Shown: positions 35,546 to 47,713, numbered from the stretch's first letter. The stretch is 64,000 nt of DNA from Cyrtodaria siliqua (GCA_037043455.1 JAWPHD010010305.1:31022-95021); one strand, 5' to 3'. Notes: generated by a model from the letters alone, not told the origin. A program made the numbers and translations.

Positions 35546-36028
35546 TACTGACGAGATAAAGAAACGCCTCATCGGGAATTTCCGCTATATATTGCATATA
35601 CCGCACACTTAATGCCACATAATATTCCAAAGAAATCCCAAGATGTTTTGTAAAACAAAGTTGCAGTTGGTTAGAGAAAGGACACAACTGTGATGTTGTA
35701 GACGTTTTAATCACAGTACACTTTATAACAAGAAATTCATAAATATTGAAATTCCTCTTTGAAAAATTGACTATTTTAGTACTGTATTTAATGTAAAGAG
35801 TTTACAGAAATTTGCATCCTAAGTTTGCTCACATGCTTGAGCCAAACAGATACTCTGCCAATAATCAAACTTTGAAGAAATACTATTTGCTGTGTTTTGT
35901 GTTGTTTTAGTATTTTTTCCGAAAAGAAAGGTCTTACGTAGCCATGTACCATTCGATTAACAGCAGCATAGTGTACATACAATATATAGCGGAAATTCCC
36001 GATGAGGCGTTTCTTTATCTCGTCAGTA
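35546..36028. mobile_element. TA-type MITE family 2 with 49-bp perfect TIRs
   Basis: The first 49 bases (tactgacgagataaagaaac ... gctatatattg) are repeated exactly in reverse complement at the right end, and TA flanks both sides (35544-35545, 36029-36030). A diverged, enlarged copy lies at 48802-49591. Perfect arms suggest a young insertion. It starts only about a dozen bases from the end of the preceding hAT-like MITE. Confidence 0.85.
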
Positions 36029-36618
36029 TATTATTCAAACAACCTATAAATCAAATATGGTTGAGTTTACTGGAGATATCGCTTACACAAGCTGAAAATC
36101 CTTACTTTCACATAGTCAAGAACAATAACTAATAGTCTATGTAACTCATTCTGCTCATTGTTAAAATTCTCTGTAATCTTATTGAAACAAACTGTCAACA
36201 TTGATGACAATCTAAAACTGTTTACTAATAAATTTATTTATTTAAACAAGCTAAAATTTGTTTATTTTCAATAATCAGGAAAAATAACTCTGCAACGCAC
36301 GTGTCAACTGTCAAACTCATCTGAAATCTTCTTAATTTTAAACAAACCTTCAAATACAATATGTTGAAAATTCGAAACTGTTAGCTCGTAAACAAGAATC
36401 CACTCATGGACAAGGACAATGGTCAACACACCATCGCATAATTGTGAATGACCTTTGGCCAGTACAGGACTAAAATTAATTCAACTCACTGGAACCCAAA
36501 TATTCAAGCGATAAAAATTACCCTCATACATTGGTCACCTTTTCAGTTCAATTAATATGTTTTAACAGAGCAGTTTAGGTCATTACACTTGGATGGTCTT
36601 TTGTAAATGAAAACAAAA

Positions 36619-38202
36619 CAAGAGGTCAATGACCTTGAAGCTCTACTGATTGATTTTGATTTCAGGAAGTAGTCGCTACAGACTTGTTTTTTGAAAATCT
36701 ATTTTTAACCGTGGCGGCCATCTTGAATTTCCGGCCGACCTGAAATTTTGCTAAGATCAATAAGACATTAAGAGCAACATTCCTGTGAAGTTTCATGAAA
36801 ATCCGTCAGGTAGTTTCAAAGAAGTAGTCGCTACAAGTTTTCATTATATAACTCTATGTAAACAAAGCAGCCATGTTTAAGGTCAAATCAAAACGATTTT
36901 CGACAAGGACCAACATCATGTCATACTGATCATTTTAGAAAAAGTCCCATATCAATATCTCTTATTGTTTTGAAGAAGTAGTCGCTACAAACTTATTTAT
37001 TTTAAATCTATTTTTAGCTGTGGCGGCCATCTTGAATTTCCGGCCGACCTGAAATTTTTCTAGGATCAACTAGACATCAAGAGCAACATTCCTGTGAAGT
37101 TTCATGAACATCCGTCAAGTAGTTTCAGAGGAGTAGTCGCTACAAGTTTTTACTATATAACTCTATGTAACCAAAGATGGCCACTGGCAGCCATGTTTAA
37201 GGTCGAATCAAAATAATTTTCCACAAGGATCTACATCATGTCATGCTGATCATTTTAGAAAAAGTCCCATATCAATATCACTTATAGTTTTCAAGAAGTA
37301 GTCGCTACAAACTTCTTTTTTAAAAATCTATTTTTAGCTGTGACGGCCATCTTGAATTTCCGGCCGACCTGAAATTTTGATAGGATCAATTAGACATCAA
37401 GAGCAACATTCCTGTAAAGTTTCATGACAATCCGCCAAGTAGTTTCAGAGGAGTAGTCGCTACAAGTTTTTACTATATAACTCTATGTAAACAAAGATGG
37501 CCACTGGCAGCCATGTTTAACGTTGAATCAAAACGATTTTTGACTAGGATCAACATCATGTAATGCTGATCATTTTAGAAAAAGTCCCATATCAATATCA
37601 CTTATAGTTTTCAAGAAGTAGTCGCTACAAACTTATTTTTTAAAAATCTATTTTTAGCTGTGACGGCCATCTTGAATTTCCGGCCGACCTGAAATTTTTC
37701 TAGGATCAATTAGACATCAAGAGCAACATTCCTGTAAAGTTTCATGACAATCCGCCAAGTAGTTTCAGAGAAGTAGTCGCTACAAGTTTTTACTATATAA
37801 CTCTATGTAAACAAAGATGGCCGCTGGCAGCCATGTTTAACGTTGAATCAAAACGATTTTTGACTAGGATCAACATCATGTCATGCTGATCATTTTAGAA
37901 AAAGTCCCATATCAATATCACTTATAGTTTTCAAGAAGAAGTCGCTACAAACTTGTATTTTAAAACTCTATTTTTAGCTTTGGCGGCCATGTTGGATTTC
38001 ACATCAACATGAATTTTTGCTAGGATCAACTAGACTTTATGGGCAACATTTCTGTAAAGTTTCATGAATATCCATCCAGTAGTTTCAGCTGTGAAGTCGC
38101 TACAAATAAAAGTTTACGGACAGACAGACGGACAGACGGACGGACGGACGACGGACGCCGCACCACGGCATAAGCTCTGCTGATCTCTGATCAGTAGAGC
38201 TA
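36619..38202 (+). mobile_element. Pearl-like element, complete copy 3
   Basis: It has the same head, AGCTCTACTGAT/ATCAGTAGAGCT subterminal pair, about five core repeats and GACAGACGGACAGACGG tail as copy 1. One core has lost the 'gatggccgctgg' segment (near 36868). Its right end lies about 33 bases from the exon 1 donor, so an open frame running through exon 1 continues for 40 residues into this element (ALLIRDQQSLCRGAAS), which is not part of the protein. Confidence 0.87.
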
Positions 38203-38235
38203 AAAACAGAACAGAGACAAATATCAAGTACATAC

Positions 38236-40357
38236 CTATGTGTCCCGCCAGGGAGTACATGGTCATGTTGACCCCTGGCTGCTCTGACTCGTACCACTTG
38301 GGTGGTGGTGGCACCTCACTTAGCCTGTGGCTGCCCCCGCTTGTACTACTGCTATTTGATATTGACCTCTGGGGCAAGTTTGGTGCTATGCTTTTCTTTT
38401 TCTGGTTTAAACCAAACGGATCGAAATCGTCAGGTTCATCTGCCTCCTGATAAATTGCTTCCGATTCAGTTCCGATAACACTATATTCGTTTGAGGTATT
38501 ATCGGATGTAGCCGGTGGGGAACTTCTGAACGAGTTAGTGTCGGTTTCAAAATGAGCAGAATCCGGTTCAAACTCTGCAAATGGATCCACGGTCTGAAAA
38601 GGGTCGACAGTCATAGAATCATGTGCAGTGGGGAAACCAATATGTTCTGGAGTATATTCTGGTTCCATGTTCTGGTGGTCAGGAAGTGTTGTTGAAGCAG
38701 ACGACAAAGGGAACTGCACATTTTCGTAAGTTTTGAATGCTGGTCGGGTATAATTGGCTGGCCTTGGGGGAATGGGAGGCATCAATGGCGACTCTGGCAA
38801 AGCAGTTGACGACAGAGTATCGAAGTCTGCTATGACATCACTGTTAGAGGAAGACGCATTTGATGGCAGAGGAGGGGGTGCAAATACAGGGGGTGGTAGA
38901 TCAAATGATGCAGAATCCCGGTTGCTCATTGACTGAATGCTTGATGCTCTGTTATGTTGAGGTACAGAGACTGGGCTTGTTTTATCTTTCACTTTAAATT
39001 CAAAAGCTGTGTTCTTTGGTAAGGGAGTGAACTGTATAAGGCATGATGATCTAACACCAGTTTTAGACTCAGCAGAGTTATTTTTCTTGTTGTCCCATAT
39101 TGGTTCATACAACTCCTCTTGTTCATTATGTGGAACACAGGCCGGTGGCGTTGACGTGGCACGAGATTCTTTTATTTCAAATGTCCGTGTATCTGGTAAC
39201 ATTGTTCTTTCAGCAAATGATCCAGCAGAGTACAACTCCTGATCAAATGAATTATCATCAGGTTCCGCCTCTGGTTTGTAGTTTTTCACACCATGACTGT
39301 TAGACATGGGATCAATATTAACATTCATATACCCTTCAGATTCAGATGGTTCATGTCTAATGTTCACTTTATTTTCTGATTGATGAGAAGCCTGATTTGA
39401 TGCTGGCATAATGTCTGTCTCAATATTAACATAATATCCGGATTCTTCCTCTTCTTCTGCAGATACAGCAGGAAACTCAGCTGTATTGTCATAAAGGGGA
39501 GATTGAGGCTTATTGTTTATATTATTTGCCCGAGGAAGACCCCCAGATAGAGATTTAGGGGATGGTGCCCTGTCACCTATTTGGTTTTTGTCTTGAGAAA
39601 TATGATTCGAACACTTTGGTGATGGGGACTTATCTTTTACAGGAAAGCTGTAGAGAGCGGACGTGTCTGAGGAATCAGTTGAGGTTTCCTCAACACACGC
39701 TCCAACCAGTTTTATAGACACTGCACTTTTAGTTATATGACCCGTGTCAGTTGTTCCTGCTACTGGGATGTCATCATTTTCAGTGGTCTTTTTAACACGA
39801 GGAGATGCACTGAGTCGCGGAGCAGGCGTCGGTCGTTTGGCGGGTTGTAATTTTTGCTCATCTGTTGATGGTGATTCTTTGGACTTTAGCCTTCTTGGTC
39901 GGGGTATTGGTCTAGGGGCAGGTTTTGGAGTCTCCTTTGAGACCCCTTCTGATGTGATGTTTTCATAACAGTCCTTGTCTACGTTGTCTTTATCAGGCTT
40001 TGCCTCTTCGTCCTTATCAATACCAAGCTGAGCGGGTGTTAAATCCTGAAATAAGTATGAATCTCTGGGTGACCTTGTCTTCGGTGGGAGATCTGGCTGG
40101 ACATCCAGCAGATTTTTATAGTCTGCACCAGGTAAAGAGGTCTCATTTTGAATCCATTTGTCATTCTCGACAGTTGGTAGATGGGATAAGATCCTTCTGC
40201 GATGCCCTGGGAGGTTTATTCCTAACTGTATGAGATCATCGTCATCTAAGGTCTGGCACTGGTGTATGCTGGTGAAGCCATTTTTAACAAAGTGAGCGAC
40301 ATGCTGAGGGAGGTTAATACTTTCCAGCCAGAAGTCAATGGAGTGATGGTCAGCCAT
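38236..40357 (-). CDS. ARAP-type gene exon 1: SAM domain and linker
   Basis: Translation starts MADHHSIDFWLESINLPQHV and gives 707 codons plus one base before the donor CATAG|GTATGT at 38236. Residues about 6-64 form a SAM domain ending with INLPGHRRRILSHLP, close to the ARAP SAM consensus. After that the protein is disordered. PKPAPRPIPRPRR (145-156) and PTPAPR (176-181) hold PxPxPR motifs, the type bound by CIN85 SH3 domains in mammalian ARAP1. YxN motifs (possible phosphotyrosine/Grb2 sites) lie at residues 80, 131, 289, 309, 343 and 544. DPF motifs (AP-2 type) are at 585, 591 and 646, with polyproline at 488-496 and 684-687. The start is the first ATG of a long frame after a TTTCAG acceptor at 40381. 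The product probably acts on Arf/Rho GTPases at membranes, by family inference. Confidence 0.92.
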
Positions 40358-40376
40358 TAGGGTTACATGGAGACAT
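40350..40376 (-). promoter_or_regulatory. Overlapping upstream ORFs before the exon 1 start
   Basis: Between the acceptor and the start codon lie two out-of-frame ATGs. One, at 40376, opens an eight-codon frame whose TGA overlaps the second codon of the main frame. The other, at 40368, is the minimal ATG-TAA start-stop. Such arrangements usually lower main-frame initiation. The 5' end of the mRNA is not known. Confidence 0.55.
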
Positions 40377-43300
40377 CAGTCTGAAACGTAAAATAGGTAT
40401 AATGAATAATAAATATGTACTAGCCTTCATCAAACTACCACATCACTGTGCCTTAGCCTTCATCAAACTACCACATCAATGTTCACTAGCCTTCATCAAA
40501 CTACCACATCAATGTGCACTAGTTTTCTTTAAACTACCACATCAATGTACACTAGCCTTCATCAAACTACCACATCAATGTGCACTAGCCTTCATCAAAC
40601 TACCACATCAATGTGCACTAGTCTTCATCAAACTACCACATCAATGTGCACTAGTCTTCATCAAACTACCACATCAATGTGCACTAGTCTTCATCAAACG
40701 ACCACATCAATGTGCACTAGTCTTCATCAAACTACCACATCAATGTGCACTAGTCTTCATCAAACTACCACATCAATGTGCACTAGTCTTCATCAAACTA
40801 CCACATCAATGTGCACTAGTCTTCATCAAACTACCACATCAATGTACACTAGCCTTCATCAAACTACCACATCAATGTGCACTAGCCTTCATCAAACTAC
40901 CACCTAGTCTTCATCAAACTACCACATCAATGTGCACTAGTCTTCATCAAACTACCACATCAATGTGCACTAGTCTTAACCACATCAATGTGCACTAGCC
41001 TTCATCAAACTACCACATCAATGTGCACTAGTCTTCATCAAACTACCACATCAATGTGCACTAGTCTTCATCAAACTACCACATCAATGTGCACTAGTCT
41101 TCATCAAACTACCACATCAATGTGCACTAGTCTTCATCAAACTACCACATCAATGTGCACTAGTCTTCATCAAACTACCACATCAATGTGCATGAGCCTT
41201 CATCAAACCACCACATCAATGTGCACTAGCCTTCATCAAACTACCACATCAATGTGCACTAGTCTTCATCAAACTACCACATCAATGTACACTAGCCTTC
41301 ATTAAACTACCACATCAGTGTGCACTAGCCTTCATCAAACTACCACTTCAGTGTGCACTAGTCTTCATCAAACTACCACATCAATGTACACTAGCCTTTA
41401 TCAAACTACCACATCACTGCACATCAATGTGCACTAGCCTTCATCAAACTACCACATCAATGTGGTATAGTCTTAATCAAACTACCACATCAATGTGCAC
41501 AAGTCTTCATCAAACTACCACATCAATGTGCACTAGTCTTCATCAAACTACCACATCAATGTACACTAGCCTTCATCAAACTACCACATCAATGTGCACT
41601 AGCCTTCATAAAACTACCACATCAATGTGCACTAGCCTTCATCAAACTACCACATCAGTGTGCACTAGCCTTCATCAAACTACCACATCAGTGTGCACTA
41701 GTCTTCATCAAACTGCCACATCAATGTACACTAGCCTTTATCAAACTACCACATCACTGTGCACTAGTCTTCATCAAACTGCCAAATCAATGTGCACTAG
41801 ACTTCATCAAACTACCACATCACTGTGCACTAGCCTTCATCAAACTACCACATCACTGTATACTCACCTTTATCAAACTACCACATCAATGTACACTAGC
41901 CTTCATCAAACTACCACATCAGTGTACACTCGCCTTTATCAAACTACCACATCACTGTGCAGTAGCCTTCATCAAATTACCACATCAGTGTACACTTGCC
42001 TTTATCAAACTACCACATCAATGTACACTAGCCTTCATCAAACTACCACATCAGTGTACACTCGCCTTTATCAATCTAACACATCACTGTGCACTAGCCT
42101 TCATCAAACTACCACATCAGTGTGCACTAGTCTTAATCAAACTGCCACATCAATGTACACTAGGCTTCATCAAACTACCACATCACTGTGTACTAGCCTT
42201 CATCAAACTACCACATCAATGTGCACTAGTCTTCATCAAACTACCACATCAATGTACACTAGCCTTCATCAAACTGCCACATCAATGTGCACTAGCCTTC
42301 ATCAAACTACCACATCACTGTGCACTAACCTTTATCAAACTAACACATCACTTAGCACTAGCTTTCATCAAACTACCACATCAATGTGCACTAGTCTTCA
42401 TCAAGCTACCACATCAATGTACACTAGCCTTCATTAAACTACCACATCAATGTGCACTAGCTGTCATCAAACTGCTGCATCAATGCACATTAACCTTTAT
42501 CAAACTACCACATCAATGTGCACTAGCCTTCATCAAACTACCACATCAATGTGCACTAGCCTTCATCAAACTACCACATCAATGTACTCTAGCCTTCATC
42601 AAACTACTACATCAATGTGCACTAGCCTTCATCAAACTACCACATCAACGTGCACTAGCCTTCATCAAACTACCACATCAATGTACACTAGCCTTCATTA
42701 AACTATCACATCAATATACACTAGCCTTCATCAAACTACCACATCAATGCAAACTAGCCTTCATCAATCTACCACATCTATGTGCACTAGCCTTCATCAA
42801 ACTACCACATCAATGTGCATTAGTCTTCATCAAACTGCCACATCAATGTACACAAGCCTTCATTAAACTATTACATCAATGCACACTAGCCTTCATCAAA
42901 CTACCACATCAATGTACTAGAGCCTTCATCAAACTACCACATCACTGTGCACTAGCCTTCATTAAACTTCCACATCAATAAACACTAGACTTCATCAAAC
43001 TACCACATCAATGTGCACTAGCCTTCATCAAACTGCCACATCAATGTACACTAGCCTTCATCAACAGACCACATCAATGTATACTAGCCTTCATCAAACT
43101 GCCGTATCAATGTGCACTAACCTTCATCAAACTACCACATCAATGTGCACTAGCCTTCATCAATCTACCACATCAATGTGCACTAGCCCTCACCAATCTA
43201 TCACATCAATGTGAACTAGCCTTCATCAAACTCCCACATCAATGTGCACTAGCCTTCATTCAACTACCACATCAATGTGCACTAGCCTTCATCAAACTAC

Positions 43301-44732
43301 CACATCAATGTGTACTACTAGCCTTCATCAATTTACCACAGCAATGTGCACTAGCCTTCATCAAACTACCACATCAATGTGCACTAACCTTCATCAAAGC
43401 CACATCAATATACACTAGCCTTCATCAAACTACCACATCAATGTGTACTAGGCTTCATCAAACTGCCACATTAGTGTACACTAGCCTTCATCAAACTGCC
43501 ACATATATGTGTACTAGCCTTCATCAAACTGCCACATCAATGCACACTAGCCTTTATCAATCTACCACATCAATGTGCACTAGCCTTCATCAAACTACCA
43601 CATCAATGTGCACTAGCCTTCATCAAAGCCACATCAATATACACTAGCCTTCATCAAACTACCACATCAATGTGTACTAGCCTTCATCAAACTGCCACAT
43701 TAGTGTACACTAGCCTTCATCAAACTGCCACATTAGTGTACACTAGCCTTCATCAAACTACCACATCAATGTACACTAGCATTTATCAATTTACCACATA
43801 TATGTGTACTAGCCTTCATCAAACTGCCACATCAATGTGCACTAACTTTTATCAAACTACCACATCAATGTACACTAGCCTTTATCAAACTCCTACAGCA
43901 ATGTCTAACAGTCTTCATCAAACTGCCACATCAATGTACACTAGCCTTCATCAAACTACCACATATATGTGTACTAGCCTTCATCAAACTGCCACGTCAA
44001 TGCACACTAGCCTTTATCAATCTACCACATCAATGTGCACTAGCCTTCATCAAACTACCACATCAATGTGCACTAGCCTTCATCAAAGCCACATCAATAT
44101 ACACTAGCCTTCATCAAACTACCACATCAATGTGTACTAGCCTTCATCAAACTGCCACATTAGTGTACACTAGCCTTCATCAAACTGCCACATTAGTGTA
44201 CACTACTGTCACTAGCCTTCATCAAACTACCACATCAATGTACACTAGCCTTCATCAATTTACCACTTATATGTGTACTAGCCTTCATCAAACTGCCACA
44301 TCAATGCACACTAGCCTTTATCAATCTACTACATCAATGTGCACTAGCCTTCATCAATTTACCACATCTATGTGTACTAGCCTTCATCAAACTGCCAAAT
44401 CAATGTACACACGCCTTCATCAAACCACCACATCAATGTGTACTAGCCATCATCTAACAACCACATATGTGTACTAGCCGTCATCAATCTACCACATCAA
44501 TGTGCACTAACTTTTATCAAACTACCACATCAATGTGTACTAGCCATCATCTAACAACCACATATGTGTACTAGCCGTCATCAATCTACCACATCAATGT
44601 GCACTAACTTGTATCAAACTACCACATCAATGTACACTAGCCTTTATCAAACTCCTACAGCAATGTCCAACAGTCTTCATCAAACTGCCACATCAATGTG
44701 CACTGGCCTTCATCAAATTACCACATCAGTGT

Positions 44733-45412
44733 CAATGTTCCATTCAAGCACATATGTGCGTGAATCACGCATGAAAACAAAAAATCACGCACAGAAAACT
44801 GACCTCGTACGTGCAGGCACGCACAGAAAAAATACAAGTCTGATAATAAGAAAGCATGACCGTCGGTCGATTTCCAAATTCTCGTCCACTTTGTCCGAAT
44901 ATTTTTTGAAAAATCAAAACGAAACTAAAACGCTTTGTTTACGAAAACATTATCCCGAGTAAATTGCCCTATCCCTCTAGTGCATACCACGATGATTGGT
45001 TATGACGTCATAAGCGCACGCGCTACCTAAATGAAAGTAGAGAAAACATCGACATCTCATCCTGGTGGTTTTGACATTTCTTTTTCAGATTTAGTAAGTA
45101 TATTTAAAATTAAAACAAAAACTTAATAATCATGATAATAGAATAAATGAAGATCAAATAATTAATTCAAATCGTGTTTCATACCGAGGTCATACGGAGA
45201 GCCTGTCAACTTGCTCTCAGATAAATCATAAAAATGGTTTACTGTAACTGTTGTCAACTTGAATATCACACTGTGCTGTGTATTGTAATGCCTTCAGTAG
45301 CAAATAAAGTATGTTGAACGGTTTAAAAATCTTAAAAATTCATAGTGTACCCCCAAAATTTAACAGTAGGGGGTACATGTACCCCCAAATGAAAAAGTCA
45401 GTGGGAACACTG
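44733..45412. mobile_element. Inserted hAT-like element, 5-bp TSD AGTGT
   Basis: It begins CAATGTTCCATT and ends GTGGGAACACTG, so the ends are inverted. The host unit catcagtgtacac is split with agtgt on both sides (44728-44732, 45413-45417), an exact 5-bp duplication. It is CpG-richer than its surroundings and carries a promoter-like cluster (separate entry). A plus-strand frame from the array reads into its left end and is not a gene. Confidence 0.75.
44990..45100. promoter_or_regulatory. CCAAT/CRE/NRF1-like cluster plus splice donor
   Basis: Within 40 bases lie gattggtt (inverted CCAAT box), tgacgtca (CRE) and agcgcacgcgct (NRF1-like palindrome). About 60 bases further right on the plus strand is A|GTAAGT at 45094. 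This combination resembles a housekeeping promoter with a short first exon. It could serve either strand; activity is inferred only. Confidence 0.35.
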
Positions 45413-45716
45413 AGTGTACACTTGCCTTCATCAAACTACCACATCAATCTACACTAGTCTTCATCAAACTACCACATCAATGTACACTAGCCTTCATCAA
45501 ACTACCACATCAATGTGCACTAGCCTTCATCAAACTACCACATCAATGTGCACTAGCCTTCATCAAACTAACACATCAATGTGCACTAGCCTTCATCAAA
45601 CTAACACATCAATGAGCACTAGCCTTCATCAAACTACCACATCAATATACACTAGTCTTCATCCAACTACCACATCAATGTGCACAAGCTTTCATCAAAC
45701 TTCCACATCAATGTAC

Positions 45717-46061
45717 CAGGGCTCGAAATTAGCACTAGTCCTGTAGCCCGAGGCTAGCAAAAATGCTGCCGGGCTAGCAAAGTCTGTGTCTGGGTAGTCC
45801 CGATGGGCTAGTAACAAAATTACTCAAATATGAAATAAATTATAAATCGATAGATTATGTAGTGACAGCACTGTCTAACCTAACAGGTCTTTTAAAAACC
45901 TGATATTTCAAAAGTTTCAATAAATGTAAAACTCGTATAAAGAAACCGAAACTTGAATTAAAGTAATATTTTCTGTTGAATATTATATTGGGCTAGTAAA
46001 TTTTGAGCAGGTCTAGTGATTTGATGGTCTAGTAAACTAAAAATGTTAATTTCTAGCCCTG
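45717..46061. mobile_element. Inserted element CAGGGCTCGAAATT...AATTTCTAGCCCTG
   Basis: The ends are imperfect inverted copies of about 18 bp. It splits a 33-bp unit (atgtac | acacaagcc), with only AC clearly duplicated. Internal text repeats 'gggctagtaa' and 'tctagtaa' motifs. A truncated relative is at 11695-11805. Confidence 0.65.
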
Positions 46062-46735
46062 ACACAAGCCTTCATCAAACTACCACATCAGTGTACACCA
46101 GCCTTCAACAAATTACCACATCAATGTCTACAAGCTTTCATCAAATTACCACATCAATGTACACTAGCCTTCATCAAACTACCACATCAATATGCACTAG
46201 CCTTCATCAATCTACCACATCAATGAGCACTAGCCTTCATCAAATTACCACATCAATGTACACTAGCCTTCATCAAACTCCTATAGCAATGTCCAGCAGT
46301 CTTCATCAAATTACCACATCAATGTACACTAGCCTTCATCAAATTAACACATCAATGTACACTAGCCTTCATCAAACTTCTATAGCAATGTCCAGCAGCC
46401 TACATCAAACTACCACATCAATGTGCACTAGCCTTCATCAAACAACCGCATCAATATACACAAGCCTTCATCAAACTTCCACATCAATGTACACAAGCCT
46501 TCGTCAAACTACCACATCAATGTACACTAGCCTTCATCAAACTCCTATAGCAGTGTCCGGCAGCCTACATCAAACTACCACATCAATGTGCACTAGCCTT
46601 CATCAAACAACCACATCAATATACACAAGCCTTCATCAAACTACCACATCAATGTACACAAGCCTTCGTCAAACTACCACATCAATGTACACTACCCTTC
46701 ATCAAATTACCACATTGCTGCGCACTAGCCTTCAA

Positions 46736-47315
46736 TTTAATCCTAAAGTCACAAACACTCTTTCCACTTCAACATACTTCCTACTTCCTAACTTCAATAA
46801 TACTCTGTCACATGTCTGTTTACACTGAACATATTTACTGATTCATAAAGCAATAACTGATCAAGGTCCTAAAACATAATGTGTATGTAAAAATATATCC
46901 CTATAGTCAACAACAAACCAACCATGTACCTGAAATATATCGGGTATATGTTAATAAACAGAAAACTGCAACTGAATAAATTCTAGTAAATCTTGTGGGT
47001 GGGGTTATAATTATATATATTAGGTCTAGTTATATTTCAGGATTTATGATAGGAAGCACAATAAAAAAGGATGGTATAATTTCCTGACCCTTATCCATGT
47101 AGATAAAATTGTAACACTATACCGTGTTTCAACTAATAAGAGTGCCTGCCTTAATAGTACCGAACCCTTCACCCCTCCCCACAATTAAAAGATCTTCAAA
47201 ATTCAATAAATTTTGATATTTTTTGTTTATTCTTTTATATTTTATAAGAACGCCCCCCTTGGCATATTGCATAGCGCCCGGGCGTTGCTATTAGGGGAAA
47301 TAGCGTAGTTACATA
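46736..47315. other. Unannotated sequence
   Basis: No gene, array or bounded element was supported. 47120-47300 shares 'gagcgcccgggcg'-like and 'ttataagaacgcc' text with 18930-18990, so it may be a fragment of another dispersed repeat. Confidence 0.35.
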
Positions 47316-47713
47316 CTCGGTAAAAAAAGTTTTGGACCAGGGCAGTGTTCGAACCCATACAATGGTCGATGAACCATGACATTCGACCATAACCCTTATT
47401 ATCTCAGTTGATAATTGACAATAGATCAACAATCAACAATAATTATCGTTTACAAGGGAAGTTTGCAAAATAATAATATTTTTATTGCTTACTCGAATGT
47501 CTGTAACTGCTTTACGGACTTTGCTACATTTTTTACAGACCCATTGTTCGCGATATTTTTTAAAAATCAAATCTTGTTTGAAATTTAATGTTTCTGGTAC
47601 CAAATTAACAGGGTAGGGTAGACATTGGTTACTAAAAAGATACTTAAATTCTGTCCACCAGTTTTATTTGTATATGACTTTATATACCCTGGTCCAGAAC
47701 TTTTTTTACTGAG
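47316..47713. mobile_element. TA-type MITE family 1, copy 2
   Basis: The ends are ctcggtaaaaaaagttttgg and ccagaactttttttactgag, flanked by TA on both sides. It aligns along its full length with 19583-19996, roughly 90% by eye. Being 28 kb apart in the same orientation, the two copies are independent insertions or parts of a larger duplication; flanks do not match, favouring insertion. Confidence 0.78.

Larger units (their letters stand above)
1081..40380 (-). other. ARAP-type gene, 5' portion (six coding exons)
   Basis: This entry gives the gene-level span. Known ARAP proteins are SAM, multi-PH, Arf-GAP, ankyrin and Rho-GAP proteins that act at membranes, link phosphoinositide signals to Arf and Rho GTPases, and shape actin and endocytosis. 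The assignment rests on an N-terminal SAM domain with LPGHRRRIL, a proline-rich linker, and then a PH domain start assembled across two exons. Phases chain as 1 (exon 1/2), probably 0 (2/3), 1 (3/4), 0 (4/5) and 2 (5/6); exon 6 ends in phase 0 and the gene continues left of the window. About 965 residues are encoded here, so the SAM-to-PH1 linker is very long. The exact orthologue among ARAP1/2/3 is not resolved, so no symbol is given. The alternative, another SAM+PH protein, is less likely because of the LPGHRRRIL match. Confidence 0.8.
40417..46735. repeat. 33-bp minisatellite, about 160 copies, with two insertions
   Basis: The unit caatgtgcactagccttcat + caaactaccacat repeats with increasing divergence to the right; the left third is nearly homogeneous. 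Eleven codons per unit leave plus-strand frames of up to 336 residues of MCTSLHQTTTS. These have no gene support. Elements at 44733-45412 and 45717-46061 interrupt the array. It begins about 36 bases upstream of the acceptor of exon 1 and lies in the 5' intron of the ARAP-type gene, or upstream of it. Confidence 0.95.

Noticed and set aside
35436..35714. 92-residue minus frame and the neighbouring 35788-36132 frames
   Set aside because: They are inside the TIRs and body of a MITE.
38114..38235. C-terminal 40 residues of the 747-residue exon 1 frame
   Set aside because: A CATAG|GTATGT donor ends the exon at 38236; the rest is intron and the end of a pearl-like element, and the same tail residues appear beside other copies of that element.
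40417..46735. CRISPR array
   Set aside because: There are no variable spacers, only contiguous 33-bp units, in an animal genome.
40402..46828. Long plus-strand frames of MCTSLHQTTTS repeats
   Set aside because: They follow the 33-bp period exactly, have no other sequence and no splice support, and are broken by inserted elements.
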